A DNA stretch of 64,000 nucleotides, from positions 1 through 64,000 of the forward strand of contig NZ_FUYB01000024.1 of assembly GCF_900167255.1 (NCBI RefSeq), in the 5' to 3' direction. Made by a program: the position numbers and the translations under genes. This DNA comes from Thiothrix eikelboomii. GTDB taxonomy: Bacteria > Pseudomonadota > Gammaproteobacteria > Thiotrichales > Thiotrichaceae. The notes below the pieces were generated by a model. It made no database searches and was not told the DNA's origin. It saw nothing but the letters and a program-made list of their open reading frames with translations. Below, piece by piece: positions 17,855 to 26,521 of this stretch (position 1 is the stretch's first letter; every line of letters begins with the position of its first letter).

Positions 17855-18003
17855 CGACCTCTTGCGAAAGTAAAAGTAGTCGCCATGCACGACAGCATTC
17901 CAGCGCCTTTCCTGAGGGCTGCCTCGTGTTAGCCGATTTAGGGTAGGTCGGACTGGAACGACCTCAGTGTGACTAGACATTTATTAAATTTCGCAAGAGG
18001 TCT
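17855..18003. mobile_element. short MITE-like element with 14-bp terminal inverted repeats
   Basis: GACCTCTTGCGAAA at 17856-17869 is repeated as its exact reverse complement at 17989-18002. The 149-bp interval has no gene. The right-hand 40 bases recur at 19416-19454, and a 9-bp terminus recurs at the window end inside cas1, so this is a repeated mobile unit, probably mobilised by a transposase elsewhere. The ends resemble those of IS5-type elements, but I cannot confirm the family. No certain target duplication is visible. Confidence 0.7.
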
Positions 18004-18023
18004 AATTAACCACAAACTCTCTT

Positions 18024-18055
18024 AATTCTTTTGGAGTTCAATTCTTTTGGAGTTC
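18024..18055. repeat. perfect tandem duplication of 16 bp
   Basis: AATTCTTTTGGAGTTC occurs twice without gap (18024-18039 and 18040-18055) between the MITE-like element and the restriction gene remnant. It looks like a slippage product in an intergenic scar region. Confidence 0.7.
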
Positions 18056-18093
18056 TTTAGTATTTCTATTTGCTCTTTGGTTATCATGAGTTT

Positions 18094-18459
18094 CTAACGT
18101 TTGAGTTCAGCTGCGCACTTTAGCGCGTCCGCTGGAGCGACATTTTCTCGCTTCGTCTTCTTCCGTTGAACATCATTCAAGAAGATGGCGATATGGGGTA
18201 GAGCAGTGTCCGTGAGCCGATTATAAAGAAACTTGTCCATGAAGACCTTGTCGATTCGGTCTTTGCTGGATGTTTTTACCAAGCCAATGATTTTCAGCTC
18301 GTTGTCTTTGCTTAGCAACAAATCATGCTGATAACTGGATTTGAAAAGCTCTGTTCCATCCACATCTTTTACCGGAACTTGCATCGTCCCTGATACGCAA
18401 TCCACATTAAGCGAAACGATCAGCAATCGGATGAGCCGCTCAAATAAATCGCCATTCAC
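18094..18459 (-). pseudogene. C-terminal part of a probable type II restriction endonuclease
   Basis: 121 residues, with no recognisable start region of its own. The stretch HDLLLSKDNELKIIGLVKTSSKDR followed by KVFMDKFLYNRL resembles the catalytic core of several type II restriction enzymes, where an acidic residue precedes a strand ending in a lysine. It overlaps the end of the preceding frame by 4 bases. Together the two frames would make a protein of about 250 residues, a normal size for such enzymes. A frameshift splitting one gene is likelier than two genes, but two coupled genes cannot be ruled out. Recognition sequence unknown. Confidence 0.5.
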
Positions 18460-18854
18460 TTTTCTGGCTTGATTCGCCCAGCAGGCAGCCCGTCTAATGC
18501 AGCACCAATAGACTGTTGAAGCGTGTAGATGGTGCGAGTTAGGTTTTCTCGCAAATCATCCGATGGTCGTTGACCATCTCGCAATTGTTCAAGCGTCATG
18601 CTGAACTGTTGTGCCGCTTGGGCGAAACCCTCAGTGTCGTACATCAGGCGAGAATTTAGCGGTCGCGTGATGTTGAAACTGCCCTCTTTCCGATACTGGA
18701 AAAATTGATAGTGACTTTCGTTCTGCGACACGATGCGCGCCTGCAATCCGGTATCAATGTATTCCAAATATCGGATGCAAAAATCAATATACTGCTCAAC
18801 AGTGTGAAACCGTTCTTTGTCAGTGGCGTGACTCACCAAGTCGGAAAGACTCAT
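18456..18854 (-). pseudogene. N-terminal part of the split restriction endonuclease
   Basis: 132 residues starting at an ATG that overlaps the methyltransferase stop by 4 bases (ATGA), a usual sign of coupled restriction-modification genes. It is helix-rich and has no catalytic motif by itself. It ends in GRIKPEK just where the next frame begins. I read it as the first half of the nuclease whose catalytic half is at 18094-18459. Confidence 0.45.
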
Positions 18855-19312
18855 CGGATGGATTCCCTTCGTTCTGCTGTTTTCCGATTACCTAAGTTCG
18901 CCTTGTTCTTGTAGTGCCAGATAAGCCAGCGGCAATGCTTGAAATATTTTGAGGCTGGATATTTTAAGTCAGCGAGAATTTCGGAGAATCCGCACACATA
19001 CAAAGACCCAGTAGGCTTTAACACCCGTGAGACTTGCTTTATCCATTGGATAGACCAGTCAATGTATTTTTCTTGGCTATCAAAATTGTCCCAGCCAGCT
19101 TTTTTTATATTGTAGGGGGGATCAGCAAAAACAAGATCAACACTTGCATCATCGAGAGTTTCCAGCCAGTCAAACGAATTGCCTTGATACAAGCACCCAT
19201 TCCGGTGCACATATTGCAGTTGAAAGCCTTCTGATACGGGCTTAAACGGCATATCTCCACTCGCCGAGTGCCTCAGCACATTTTTAGTTTCAACTAAGTC
19301 AAGTTGTTCCAT
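18851..19312 (-). pseudogene. internally deleted DNA adenine methyltransferase
   Basis: 153 residues against the usual 250-320. It starts like a beta-class N6-adenine methyltransferase: YQGNSFDWLETLDDASVDLV, then the catalytic DPPY motif (FADPPYNIKKAGWD), SRVLKPTGSLYVCGF and WLIWHYKNKANLG. At the point where the family continues with a GRSHESI-type segment it jumps to NRKTAERRESIR and stops. The target-recognition region and the SAM-binding FxGxG motif are therefore missing, consistent with an internal deletion. The locus is a dead type II system lying between two copies of a mobile-element terminus. Confidence 0.7.
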
Positions 19313-19415
19313 TTTTCCGATACCGCTATAAGGTGATGCACATGATACCTAATGGTTTATTAGACGGCATTCTGGAATATCAGGATAGGAAGCCTGCGCT
19401 CAATCGGTCAACACA

Positions 19416-19454
19416 CAGTGTGACTAGACACTCATTAACTTTCGCAAGCGGTCT
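19416..19454. repeat. solo right end of the MITE-like element
   Basis: CAGTGTGACTAGACA, then a variable AT stretch, then TTTCGCAAGCGGTCTA match 17965-18004 with a few substitutions. No left end lies next to it. With the complete copy at 17855-18003 it brackets the broken restriction-modification genes. Confidence 0.7.
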
Positions 19455-19472
19455 ACTGTAACTTACTATAAT

Positions 19473-19498
19473 CCAGCCCCAGACTTAACTGAGGCTGG
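19473..19498 (-). terminator. hairpin after the pirin gene
   Basis: CCAGCC and GGCTGG pair around a 14-base loop, 11 bases beyond the pirin stop codon. There is no clear U-tract on the minus strand, so it is a modest candidate. Confidence 0.35.
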
Positions 19499-19508
19499 CT
19501 GGCTTAGC

Positions 19509-20372
19509 TCAATCCACCTGACCAAACTTCCCACTATTAAAATCATTGAAAGCTTGGTTAATTTCTTGTGAGGTATTCATCACAAACGGGCCATAGCCGA
19601 CAATCGGCTCATTAATCGGCGCACCGCTCAGTAAGAGCACAGTCGCATCACTATTAGCTTCCAGTGCAATAGTTTGCCCTGCTTGCTCTAAGACGACCAT
19701 TTGCGCTTCACGGGCAAGAGCTTCACCATTGACTTGCACAGTACCATGTAAAACCACCACTGCACTCGTCCAGCCTTCCGGTAAATTCAGGGTTATACTG
19801 CTGCCTTGATTCAGGCGCAGATCCCAAACATTCATCGCGGTGAAGGTATGGGCAGGCCCCTTATGTCCCTCAAACTCCCCTGCAATCACCCGCACCTGCC
19901 CCGCGTCATTCGGCAAGGCCATCGCAGGAATTTGCTCATTGAGAATCGCCTGATAACTTGGCTGGGTCATTTTGTCTTTAGCAGGCAAATTCACCCATAG
20001 TTGTACCATTTCTAAAGTCCCACCACTTTGGCTAAAAGCCGGTGAGTGAAATTCTTCATGAACAATTCCTGCTCCCGCCGTCATCCATTGGACATCACCC
20101 GGGCCGATAACTCCGCCTTGACCGGTGGAATCACGATGCGCGACTTCACCTTGATACACAATGGTCACCGTCTCAAAGCCACGATGCGGATGTTGTCCCA
20201 CCCCCGGTGGCTTAGCACTCGGTGCAAAATCACGCGGTCCTGCATAATCCAATAATAAGAAAGGGCTCAACTGCTTGCCAAAGTCGCTATAGGAAAAGAG
20301 AGAACGGACTGGAAAGCCATTACCCACCCAATGTGGGCGTGGCGCACTGTAACTACCAAGAATCTTTTTCAT
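19509..20372 (-). CDS. pirin family protein
   Basis: 287 residues, standard bicupin pirin. The N-terminal cupin has the metal-binding HPHRGFETVTIVYQGEVAHRDS and GPGDVQWMTAGAGIVHEEF signatures. Pirins bind iron, and some (YhhW) open quercetin. The physiological role here is unknown. It is divergently transcribed from a LysR regulator that starts at 20488, a common pairing, so that regulator probably controls it. Confidence 0.9.
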   Translation of the reverse strand: MKKILGSYSAPRPHWVGNGFPVRSLFSYSDFGKQLSPFLLLDYAGPRDFAPSAKPPGVGQHPHRGFETVTIVYQGEVAHRDSTGQGGVIGPGDVQWMTAGAGIVHEEFHSPAFSQSGGTLEMVQLWVNLPAKDKMTQPSYQAILNEQIPAMALPNDAGQVRVIAGEFEGHKGPAHTFTAMNVWDLRLNQGSSITLNLPEGWTSAVVVLHGTVQVNGEALAREAQMVVLEQAGQTIALEANSDATVLLLSGAPINEPIVGYGPFVMNTSQEINQAFNDFNSGKFGQVD

Positions 20373-20487
20373 GCTGCTCTCCTAAAGTATTGCAGGTTTC
20401 TAGATAAGATCTAGCATATATTCAGAACGATGATTTGAATAGTCTGCTAAAATAAGTTATTCAGTTCTATTTTTGGAACAATCACCG

Positions 20488-21393
20488 ATGCAAGACTTAA
20501 ATGATCTCTATTATTTTGTACAAATCGTCGAGCATGCAGGCTTTGCACCCGCTGGTAGAGCCTTGGGCATACCCAAGTCTAAACTGAGCCGGCGGATAGC
20601 CCAGTTGGAAGAGCGCTTAGGAGTGCGGTTAATTCAACGAACCACACGCCAATTTGCTGTCACTGAGCTGGGTCACAGCTATTATGAACATTGCAAAGCG
20701 ATGCTGATCGAAGCAGAAGCCGCCCAAGCAGTGATTGATGAAACCCGAGTTGAACCACGAGGCGTGATTCGCATGACCTGCCCGACAGCCTTATTGCAGG
20801 TGCATGTAGCCGGCATTTTGGCTGATTTTATGGTGCAGTGTCCGCAGGTGACGATTCATTTGGAAGCAACCAATCGGCGGGTTGATGTAGTGAGTGAAGC
20901 TGTAGATCTGGCATTACGGGTACGCCCACCGCCTTTAGAGGATAGTGAATTGGTGATGCGTATCTTAGCCGAGCGCTCACAATGCTTGGTCGCAAGCCCA
21001 CAATTATTGGCAGGCAACCCAATACCGCATTCACCGGCCGAACTCAATGCTTGGCCCAGCTTAGGTCTAGGTGCACCACAAGAAGCTTATACTTGGACAC
21101 TTTATAACCCTGAGCACGCGCAGGCTATTGTGCATCATACCCCGCGCTTTGTGACCTCCGATATGCAAGCCCTACGCACAGCAGCTTTAGCGGGCGTCGG
21201 TGTGGTACAACTACCTTGCATGATGGTGCGTGAACAGCTAGCTGCCGGTAGCTTAGTAAAACTAGTACCGGACTGGTCACCGCGTAAAGAGCTGGTGCAT
21301 GCGGTTTTTCCAACACGACGCGGTTTATTACCGTCCGTGCGCAGCGTAATTGATTACTTAGTATTACGCTTTGCAGAAATTGACGAAACCTGA
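20488..21393 (+). CDS. LysR family transcriptional regulator (divergent to pirin)
   Basis: 301 residues from the ATG at 20488; an in-frame TTG at 20473 adds five residues but has no better ribosome site. The N-terminal helix-turn-helix is canonical (DLYYFVQIVEHAGFAPAGRA, IPKSKLSRRIAQLEERLGVR). The effector domain has the DLALRVRPPPLEDSELV phrase of the DsdC/YafC-like subgroup. It is divergent from the pirin gene, which is its probable target. Confidence 0.9.
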   Translation: MQDLNDLYYFVQIVEHAGFAPAGRALGIPKSKLSRRIAQLEERLGVRLIQRTTRQFAVTELGHSYYEHCKAMLIEAEAAQAVIDETRVEPRGVIRMTCPTALLQVHVAGILADFMVQCPQVTIHLEATNRRVDVVSEAVDLALRVRPPPLEDSELVMRILAERSQCLVASPQLLAGNPIPHSPAELNAWPSLGLGAPQEAYTWTLYNPEHAQAIVHHTPRFVTSDMQALRTAALAGVGVVQLPCMMVREQLAAGSLVKLVPDWSPRKELVHAVFPTRRGLLPSVRSVIDYLVLRFAEIDET

Positions 21394-21397
21394 GTTA

Positions 21398-23311
21398 TTA
21401 GTTCGCTTGACTCGCCGGGCGATAGGGTCTGGTTAGATTATCCGGGTGCATAAACGCCTCCCACTGTGTTTCATTCATAATGCCTTGAGCGAGCACTAAA
21501 TCTTTCACACTGCGCCCACTACTAATCACTTCTTTAGCGATTTTAGTTGCGGCTTGATAGCCAATCACGGGAATTAAAAACGTCGCTAAGCCGGGGCTTT
21601 GCTCCACGCGCTCACGTAGACGTTGCTTATCCTGCTCAGTCACCACTATACCTTGCACATGAGCGGTTAAAGTACGCATGGCACGGGTCATCATTTGCAT
21701 GGATTGTAAGAGGTTAAAGGCAATAATTGGCTCAAAGGCATTGAGCTGCAATTGCCCCCCTTCCGCTGCGATCGTAACCGCCAAATCATTACCTATCACT
21801 TGGAAGGCCACTTGATTCACGACCTCTGGAATCACCGGATTAACTTTACCGGGCATAATCGAAGAACCTGCTTGTACGGCTGGCAGACGAATATCGCCAA
21901 AGCCTGCTAATGGGCCACTGCTTAATAAGCGCAGATCATTACAAATTTTAGAAAGCTTGACCGCAATGCGTTTAATCACGCCCGAAAACAGCACAAATAC
22001 ACCTGTATCCCAACTCGCTTCTACTAAGTCAAGGGCTGGACGTACTGCAATATGGGTCAGTTTTAATTCAGCCTGCAAAATGTGATTGACCTCATCCAAA
22101 ACCCGTGCTCGATAATCAGGGCTAGCTAAAATGCCTGTACCAATCGCCGTTCCACCTAGATTGAGCTCACCTAATAGCGGCACATTGCGCTCTAATTTAT
22201 CAATATCTTCTTCTAAGGTGACACCAAAGGCACGGAATTCTTGCCCTAAAGTCATAGGTACTGCATCTTGTAATTGGGTGCGCCCCATTTTAATTACCGA
22301 GGCAAATTCTTCCCCCTTAGCCAGAAATACGGTAATCAATGCTTGCATCGCACTGGTCAGTTCAGTATAGGTAAGCATTAACGTTAAACGTACCGCCGAG
22401 GGATATACATCATTCGTCGACTGCGCCATATTGACATCATCATTAGGATCGACTGGATTACCCTCAGGATGAAACTTAGGGAAACCCAATAATTCACGGG
22501 CGCGTTTGGCAATCACTTCATTGGCATTCATATTCGTGGACGTGCCCGCTCCCCCTTGAATCACGTCTACTAAAAATTGACACTGAAGAAATTGATTACC
22601 CTCAATAATTTCATCACAAGCATGAATAATGGCTTCTCCCACTGTTAAACCCATCGCTGCATTTGGTACACGTTTGAGATTCGGTGCCTCACTATTAGCT
22701 CGTGCCGCTGCCTTTTTAATGATGGCGAGGCTTTTGATTAACTTAGGAAAATGAGCGATCGGAATGCCAGTAATTTTAAAATTCTGGATAGCACGTGCTG
22801 TTTGCGAGCCATAATAGGCATCATTAGGAATTTGCACCTCGCCCATTGAATCGCGCTCACTATGGCAACGTACCGAATGGCTTTCTTGCTCAAGGCGACG
22901 AGTAGCATTAATAGCCAGTTGCCGATAAATCTTACGTGCCATTTCCGGTTGAGCTAATAATAATTGCTCCATATCAATGCGTCGTATGACCAAAGCTTGT
23001 GTTTCTACAATAGAACGATAGGAAAGCTGATGGACTTTTTCCGGCTCTAACAGCATTTCCTCACCTAAAATCTCATTTTCATAGCGTGAGGCAATATGTT
23101 GCTGGAAACCCTCTTCGTGGCGAAAAATCTCAATTTCGCCTGTTTGAATAAGCATTAATACCCGGCGCGGTTGCCCTGCTTTCATATCAAACTCTTGGGG
23201 AATAGCGACATCATTCACGGCAAATTTTTTAGTGGTTGTAATCGCAGCAAGCTGTTGAATTTCACTCGACGTGAGTTCAGGAAAAACGGTCTGTAAAGTC
23301 GTTTCGATCAT
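21398..23311 (-). CDS. aspA: aspartate ammonia-lyase with N-terminal cyclic-nucleotide-binding-like domain
   Basis: 637 residues, against about 470 for ordinary aspartase. The extra 150 residues at the N terminus have a CRP-like beta-roll (RRVLMLIQTGEIEIF, ENEILGEEMLLEPEKVHQLSYRSIVETQALVIRRIDMEQLL) and no DNA-binding domain. The remainder is a complete aspartase/fumarase-fold lyase: GSQTARAIQNFKI, QGGAGTSTNMNANEV, MAQSTNDVYPSA, and the mobile-loop signature GSSIMPGKVNP near residue 482. It interconverts aspartate with fumarate and ammonia. The fused sensor suggests allosteric control by a cyclic nucleotide or another small ligand, which I infer from fold resemblance only. Convergent with the LysR gene. 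Confidence 0.85.
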   Translation of the reverse strand: MIETTLQTVFPELTSSEIQQLAAITTTKKFAVNDVAIPQEFDMKAGQPRRVLMLIQTGEIEIFRHEEGFQQHIASRYENEILGEEMLLEPEKVHQLSYRSIVETQALVIRRIDMEQLLLAQPEMARKIYRQLAINATRRLEQESHSVRCHSERDSMGEVQIPNDAYYGSQTARAIQNFKITGIPIAHFPKLIKSLAIIKKAAARANSEAPNLKRVPNAAMGLTVGEAIIHACDEIIEGNQFLQCQFLVDVIQGGAGTSTNMNANEVIAKRARELLGFPKFHPEGNPVDPNDDVNMAQSTNDVYPSAVRLTLMLTYTELTSAMQALITVFLAKGEEFASVIKMGRTQLQDAVPMTLGQEFRAFGVTLEEDIDKLERNVPLLGELNLGGTAIGTGILASPDYRARVLDEVNHILQAELKLTHIAVRPALDLVEASWDTGVFVLFSGVIKRIAVKLSKICNDLRLLSSGPLAGFGDIRLPAVQAGSSIMPGKVNPVIPEVVNQVAFQVIGNDLAVTIAAEGGQLQLNAFEPIIAFNLLQSMQMMTRAMRTLTAHVQGIVVTEQDKQRLRERVEQSPGLATFLIPVIGYQAATKIAKEVISSGRSVKDLVLAQGIMNETQWEAFMHPDNLTRPYRPASQAN

Positions 23312-23568
23312 GACATATCCTTTGTGGTGCGGTTTGCTCTAGCAGAGCAGATAGTTTTATTAAATGATTGACAACTCGCTGAGTGGCGAGCGGTGTATCA
23401 TAGCATGAGCTTGAATTCTCCTCATTAAGCCCTGTATTGAGCTTGCCTCAAATACATCATGCGCCCTACTGAGCATTTGTTTAAAATTGACGAAAACTAA
23501 GAAAATTAGCTATCTACTTGGGTTTAGCTTATGTTGAGTGACTTGAGTTATTACCTGAGGAGACTGCT

Positions 23569-24174
23569 TTGAAACTGTTTATTTCCCCCGGAGCTTGTTC
23601 ATTATCTCCCCATATCGTTCTGCAAGAAAGCGGCTTAAGCTTTGAAATAGAGAAGGTGAACTTAAAAACCCAACTCACCGAAACCGGCGCTGCTTTCACC
23701 GAAATCAATCCTAAAGCGTATGTACCTGCTCTGTTACTAGACTCGGGTGAATTACTGACTGAGGGGCCTGCGATTGTGCAATATCTTGCCGATTTAGCCC
23801 CTGAAAAGAACTTAGCCCCCGCCCACGGCACACTAGCCCGTTATCAATTACAAGCTTGGTTAAATTACGTCAGTACTGAATTGCATAAATCATTTGTACC
23901 CTTCTTTCATCATGGCAGCGATGACTGGAAAGCGGAGGGTAAAGAGAATTTAGAAACTCGTTATGCCTATGTGAATCAGCACTTAGCCACGCAACCCTAT
24001 TTAATGGGTGAAAACTTTTCTGTCGCTGATGCTTATCTATTTACCGTCACTCGTTGGTTGCGGGTCAGTAAACTCGACTTAGCGACTTGGCCACATTTAG
24101 CCGCCTTTCAAACCCGCATGACTGAGCGCCCTGCTGTACAGGCAGCTTTAACAGCAGAAGGTTTAAGATCTTAG
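23569..24174 (+). CDS. glutathione S-transferase
   Basis: 201 residues with a TTG start preceded by GAGGAG. The thioredoxin-fold domain begins KLFISPGACSLSPHIVLQESGL, the pattern of bacterial beta-class enzymes, where Cys and Ser near residues 10-12 contact glutathione. It continues to NPKAYVPALLLDSGELLTEGPAIVQYL, with the cis-proline and ES/EG turn. The helical C-terminal domain has GENFSVADAYLFTVTRW. It conjugates glutathione to electrophiles or reduces peroxides. A stand-alone gene. Confidence 0.85.
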   Translation: MKLFISPGACSLSPHIVLQESGLSFEIEKVNLKTQLTETGAAFTEINPKAYVPALLLDSGELLTEGPAIVQYLADLAPEKNLAPAHGTLARYQLQAWLNYVSTELHKSFVPFFHHGSDDWKAEGKENLETRYAYVNQHLATQPYLMGENFSVADAYLFTVTRWLRVSKLDLATWPHLAAFQTRMTERPAVQAALTAEGLRS

Positions 24175-24324
24175 CAACTTTGCGGCCTCCCGCCACCCAA
24201 AGTGAGGAGTTAGGCTGCTAGCTCCTCGTTCAGACACCCAGCAGAAAGATTGTCTTCGACCTGAGCTTGAGTCTATAATCGCCCCGCTTTTCGCTTGTAA
24301 TAAGCAGTGATAAGTTTTGATTAA

Positions 24325-24358
24325 CTTGGGTTCCCTCGCCCCCAACGACAAAAAGGTA
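24325..24358 (+). ncRNA. candidate preQ1-I riboswitch upstream of yhhQ
   Basis: A compact H-type pseudoknot can be drawn. TTGGG (24326-24330) pairs with CCCAA (24341-24345) around the loop TTCCCTCGCC. The A-rich tail CGACAAAAAGG follows, whose GG can pair with loop C residues. This is the layout of class I preQ1 aptamers, and it resembles the Thermoanaerobacter type, whose tail also ends in AAGG. The tail overlaps the ribosome site of a COG1738 queuosine-precursor transporter gene, so ligand binding would block translation. Family COG1738 is a known preQ1-I target. Confidence 0.7.
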
Positions 24359-24363
24359 GACCT

Positions 24364-25014
24364 ATGTATTTAGTCCCTCCTGCTCAGCAGCGTACTGCTT
24401 GGCTCGTCCTTGTATTATTTCACCTCGTGATCATTGCACTCAGTAATTATCTGGTGCAGCTTCCTATTGAGATTTTTGGCCTCCAAACCACATGGGGCGC
24501 GATCACCTTTCCTTTTATCTTTCTAGCGACCGATTTAACCGTGCGCATTTTTGGCTCAAGTTTCGCACGGAAAATCATTTATACCGCTATGTTCCCTGCC
24601 TTGATCCTCTCCTATCTATTCTCAGTGCTGTTCGCTCAAGGCCAATTTCAAGGCTTAGCCGCCCTAGGTGAGTTCAATGGTTTTGTCGCCCGCATTGCCG
24701 TTGCTAGTTTCTTAGCTTATACGCTTGGGCAATTATTAGATGTTTATGTGTTTAATCGCCTGCGTAGCTTAAAACAATGGTGGCTAGCTCCGGCGGCTTC
24801 GAGCATTTTAGGTGGCCTGTTAGATACGCTGGTATTTTTCAGCGTGGCCTTTTATCAAAGTAGTGATGCCTTCATGGCAGCGAATTGGCCAGAAATTGCG
24901 GCGGTGGATTATGCCATTAAACTAGCGGTGAGTTTAATCTTATTTGTACCCGCCTATGGGGTGGTAATGGCGAGCCTTGCACAACGCTTGAGCCTCAAAC
25001 CCAGCGCTGTTTAA
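24364..25014 (+). CDS. yhhQ: queuosine precursor transporter (YhhQ/QPTR family)
   Basis: 216 residues with about six membrane helices. The family signature is present: VQLPIEIFGLQTTWGAITFPFIFLATDLTVRIFG, and later DVYVFNRLRSLKQWWLAPAASSILGGLLDTLVFF. YhhQ imports 7-cyano-7-deazaguanine or preQ1 for queuosine tRNA modification. The preQ1-I riboswitch candidate that ends 5 bases before the ATG supports this assignment. Confidence 0.9.
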   Translation: MYLVPPAQQRTAWLVLVLFHLVIIALSNYLVQLPIEIFGLQTTWGAITFPFIFLATDLTVRIFGSSFARKIIYTAMFPALILSYLFSVLFAQGQFQGLAALGEFNGFVARIAVASFLAYTLGQLLDVYVFNRLRSLKQWWLAPAASSILGGLLDTLVFFSVAFYQSSDAFMAANWPEIAAVDYAIKLAVSLILFVPAYGVVMASLAQRLSLKPSAV

Positions 25015-25045
25015 GCCAGTGCCGAATCAACATTTATACTATACA

Positions 25046-25068
25046 GAGCAGACCTCAACAGTCTGCTC
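25046..25068. terminator. bidirectional hairpin between yhhQ and the DMT transporter gene
   Basis: GAGCAGAC and GTCTGCTC form a perfect 8-bp stem with a 7-base loop between two convergent genes. The U-tract is weak, so strength is uncertain. Confidence 0.5.
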
Positions 25069-25112
25069 GCTTCAGTTCAATTCAGTAGTGCGATTCAGCG
25101 CGATTAAACCCT

Positions 25113-25982
25113 TTAAACAGGTAGACGTCGCTGATAATAGACAATAAATAAGCCACTCCCCACGACTAAGCCCACTCCCAGCAATTGACTGGCAGTGACT
25201 AATTCACCAAACACTAAAAAGCCAAATAGCAATACCCAAGGCAAGACAAAATAGTTAAACGGCTGCAAAATCACCGCTGGTGTATGCTTTAAAGCTTGAA
25301 TCATGGAGTAATGACTTAAAATACCCAATAAGCATAAAACCGCTAATTGCCCACCGGCTTGCCAAGAAATCGGCTGCCAAACCCAAGGCAAAAAGGGTGC
25401 ATTGACTGCTGCCGCCATCAAGCCCGTATAAAATAAAGAAGAATCTGCACTATCCGTACTCGCCACATAGCGTGTGAGTAAACTATAGACTGCAAATAAG
25501 ACAGCACATAAAACGGCCAGCCAGCTATAGGCCGTAAACGATAAAGAACCGGGGGAAATGACAATTAAAGTCCCAATAAATCCAACACTAATCGCTAACC
25601 AACGGAGGCCACCGACTTTTTCGCCCAGCACCAGCGGTGAAAGTGCCGTCACAATCAGCGGAAAACAGGCAAAAATACTGTGCATTTGCCCAACGCCAAT
25701 ATATTTTAAAACCCATGCAAACAAGAGACTCTCCACCCCCAACAACACCCCACGCAACAACTGTATGGGTAGATTATTCACCTTCATCACCGCTTGCAGT
25801 GGGCGCTTACGAGTAGTCCACCAAAAGGCAAAAGCAAAAAACACTAAATAGCGAATCCCCAAAAACTGCAAAACGGGTAGATTAGTCCCTAATACTTTCG
25901 TCAAGGTGTCTTGCATAGCAAAAATAAACGTGGTGAAAATCATTAAGGCGATGCCTTTATTATAATTTTGCACGCTGCCCAC
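25113..25982 (-). CDS. EamA/DMT-family transporter
   Basis: 289 residues with about ten hydrophobic segments in two EamA repeats (GIALMIFTTFIFAMQDTLTK; later YSWLAVLCAVLFAVYSLLTR and VILQPFNYFVLPWVLLFGFLVFGE). The RhaT/YdcZ-like drug/metabolite group exports amino acids or other metabolites. No neighbour indicates the substrate. Confidence 0.85.
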   Translation of the reverse strand: MGSVQNYNKGIALMIFTTFIFAMQDTLTKVLGTNLPVLQFLGIRYLVFFAFAFWWTTRKRPLQAVMKVNNLPIQLLRGVLLGVESLLFAWVLKYIGVGQMHSIFACFPLIVTALSPLVLGEKVGGLRWLAISVGFIGTLIVISPGSLSFTAYSWLAVLCAVLFAVYSLLTRYVASTDSADSSLFYTGLMAAAVNAPFLPWVWQPISWQAGGQLAVLCLLGILSHYSMIQALKHTPAVILQPFNYFVLPWVLLFGFLVFGELVTASQLLGVGLVVGSGLFIVYYQRRLPV

Positions 25983-26191
25983 TCCCTTTAGTTAAACGCC
26001 TTAGCATAAGCCTTCTAAGCGGTTTAACCAATTCACTCACGGGTTTTAATGAGGCAGGTAGCGACGACTCGGGACTCGGGTAAAAATTACTAAGCCTATG
26101 GATAAAAAAACCTAGCTTGCTGCACCGCAGCATTATCTTTAGTATGGAGACTTATAAATAGTTAAAACACCAAACATAGAAGAGAGATAAA

Positions 26192-26449
26192 ATGAAAGCC
26201 TTAGCAATGATCTACACCAGCATGATCGACAACTTCTTAAAAGCACGTACCTTACGCAACTTAAATAAACTCTCTGAAACCCAATTAGATGATATTGGCG
26301 TTTCACGTGAATTATTAGCGCAAGGCATCCATGCATTTCCTTGGCGGATTCAAAACACTGGTTTACAACAAGCCACTGCACCAGCGGTCTTAGCTCAATT
26401 CAAGCAAGCCGCTGCCAATGATGCCCATCAATGGTCACGGGCTGCTTAA
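26192..26449 (+). CDS. small DUF1127 protein
   Basis: 85 residues. The DUF1127 core RTLRNLNKLSETQLDDIGVSRELL is followed by a proline-tryptophan tail. Short DUF1127 proteins influence RNA-linked regulation of phosphate and carbon in some alphaproteobacteria; the role here is not known. A ribosome site AGAGAG precedes the ATG. Free-standing gene. Confidence 0.8.
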   Translation: MKALAMIYTSMIDNFLKARTLRNLNKLSETQLDDIGVSRELLAQGIHAFPWRIQNTGLQQATAPAVLAQFKQAAANDAHQWSRAA

Positions 26450-26521
26450 ATCTTAAATCTGCGTTTAAATTCTCGCTGAGCCAGCTGCAGTTAGCTTAAT
26501 TTTTCGCGTAGAATTAAGTGC

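Noticed and set aside
18094-19312. A link between the restriction remnant and the AGTACT enrichment (ScaI-like specificity)
   Set aside because: I cannot recognise the enzyme's specificity, and the methyltransferase has an adenine-type DPPY motif. The two observations are 35 kb apart.
19341-19460. A 39-codon frame starting ATGATACCTAATGG that reads through the repeat end
   Set aside because: No ribosome site, no protein-like conservation signal, and half of it is mobile-element terminus.
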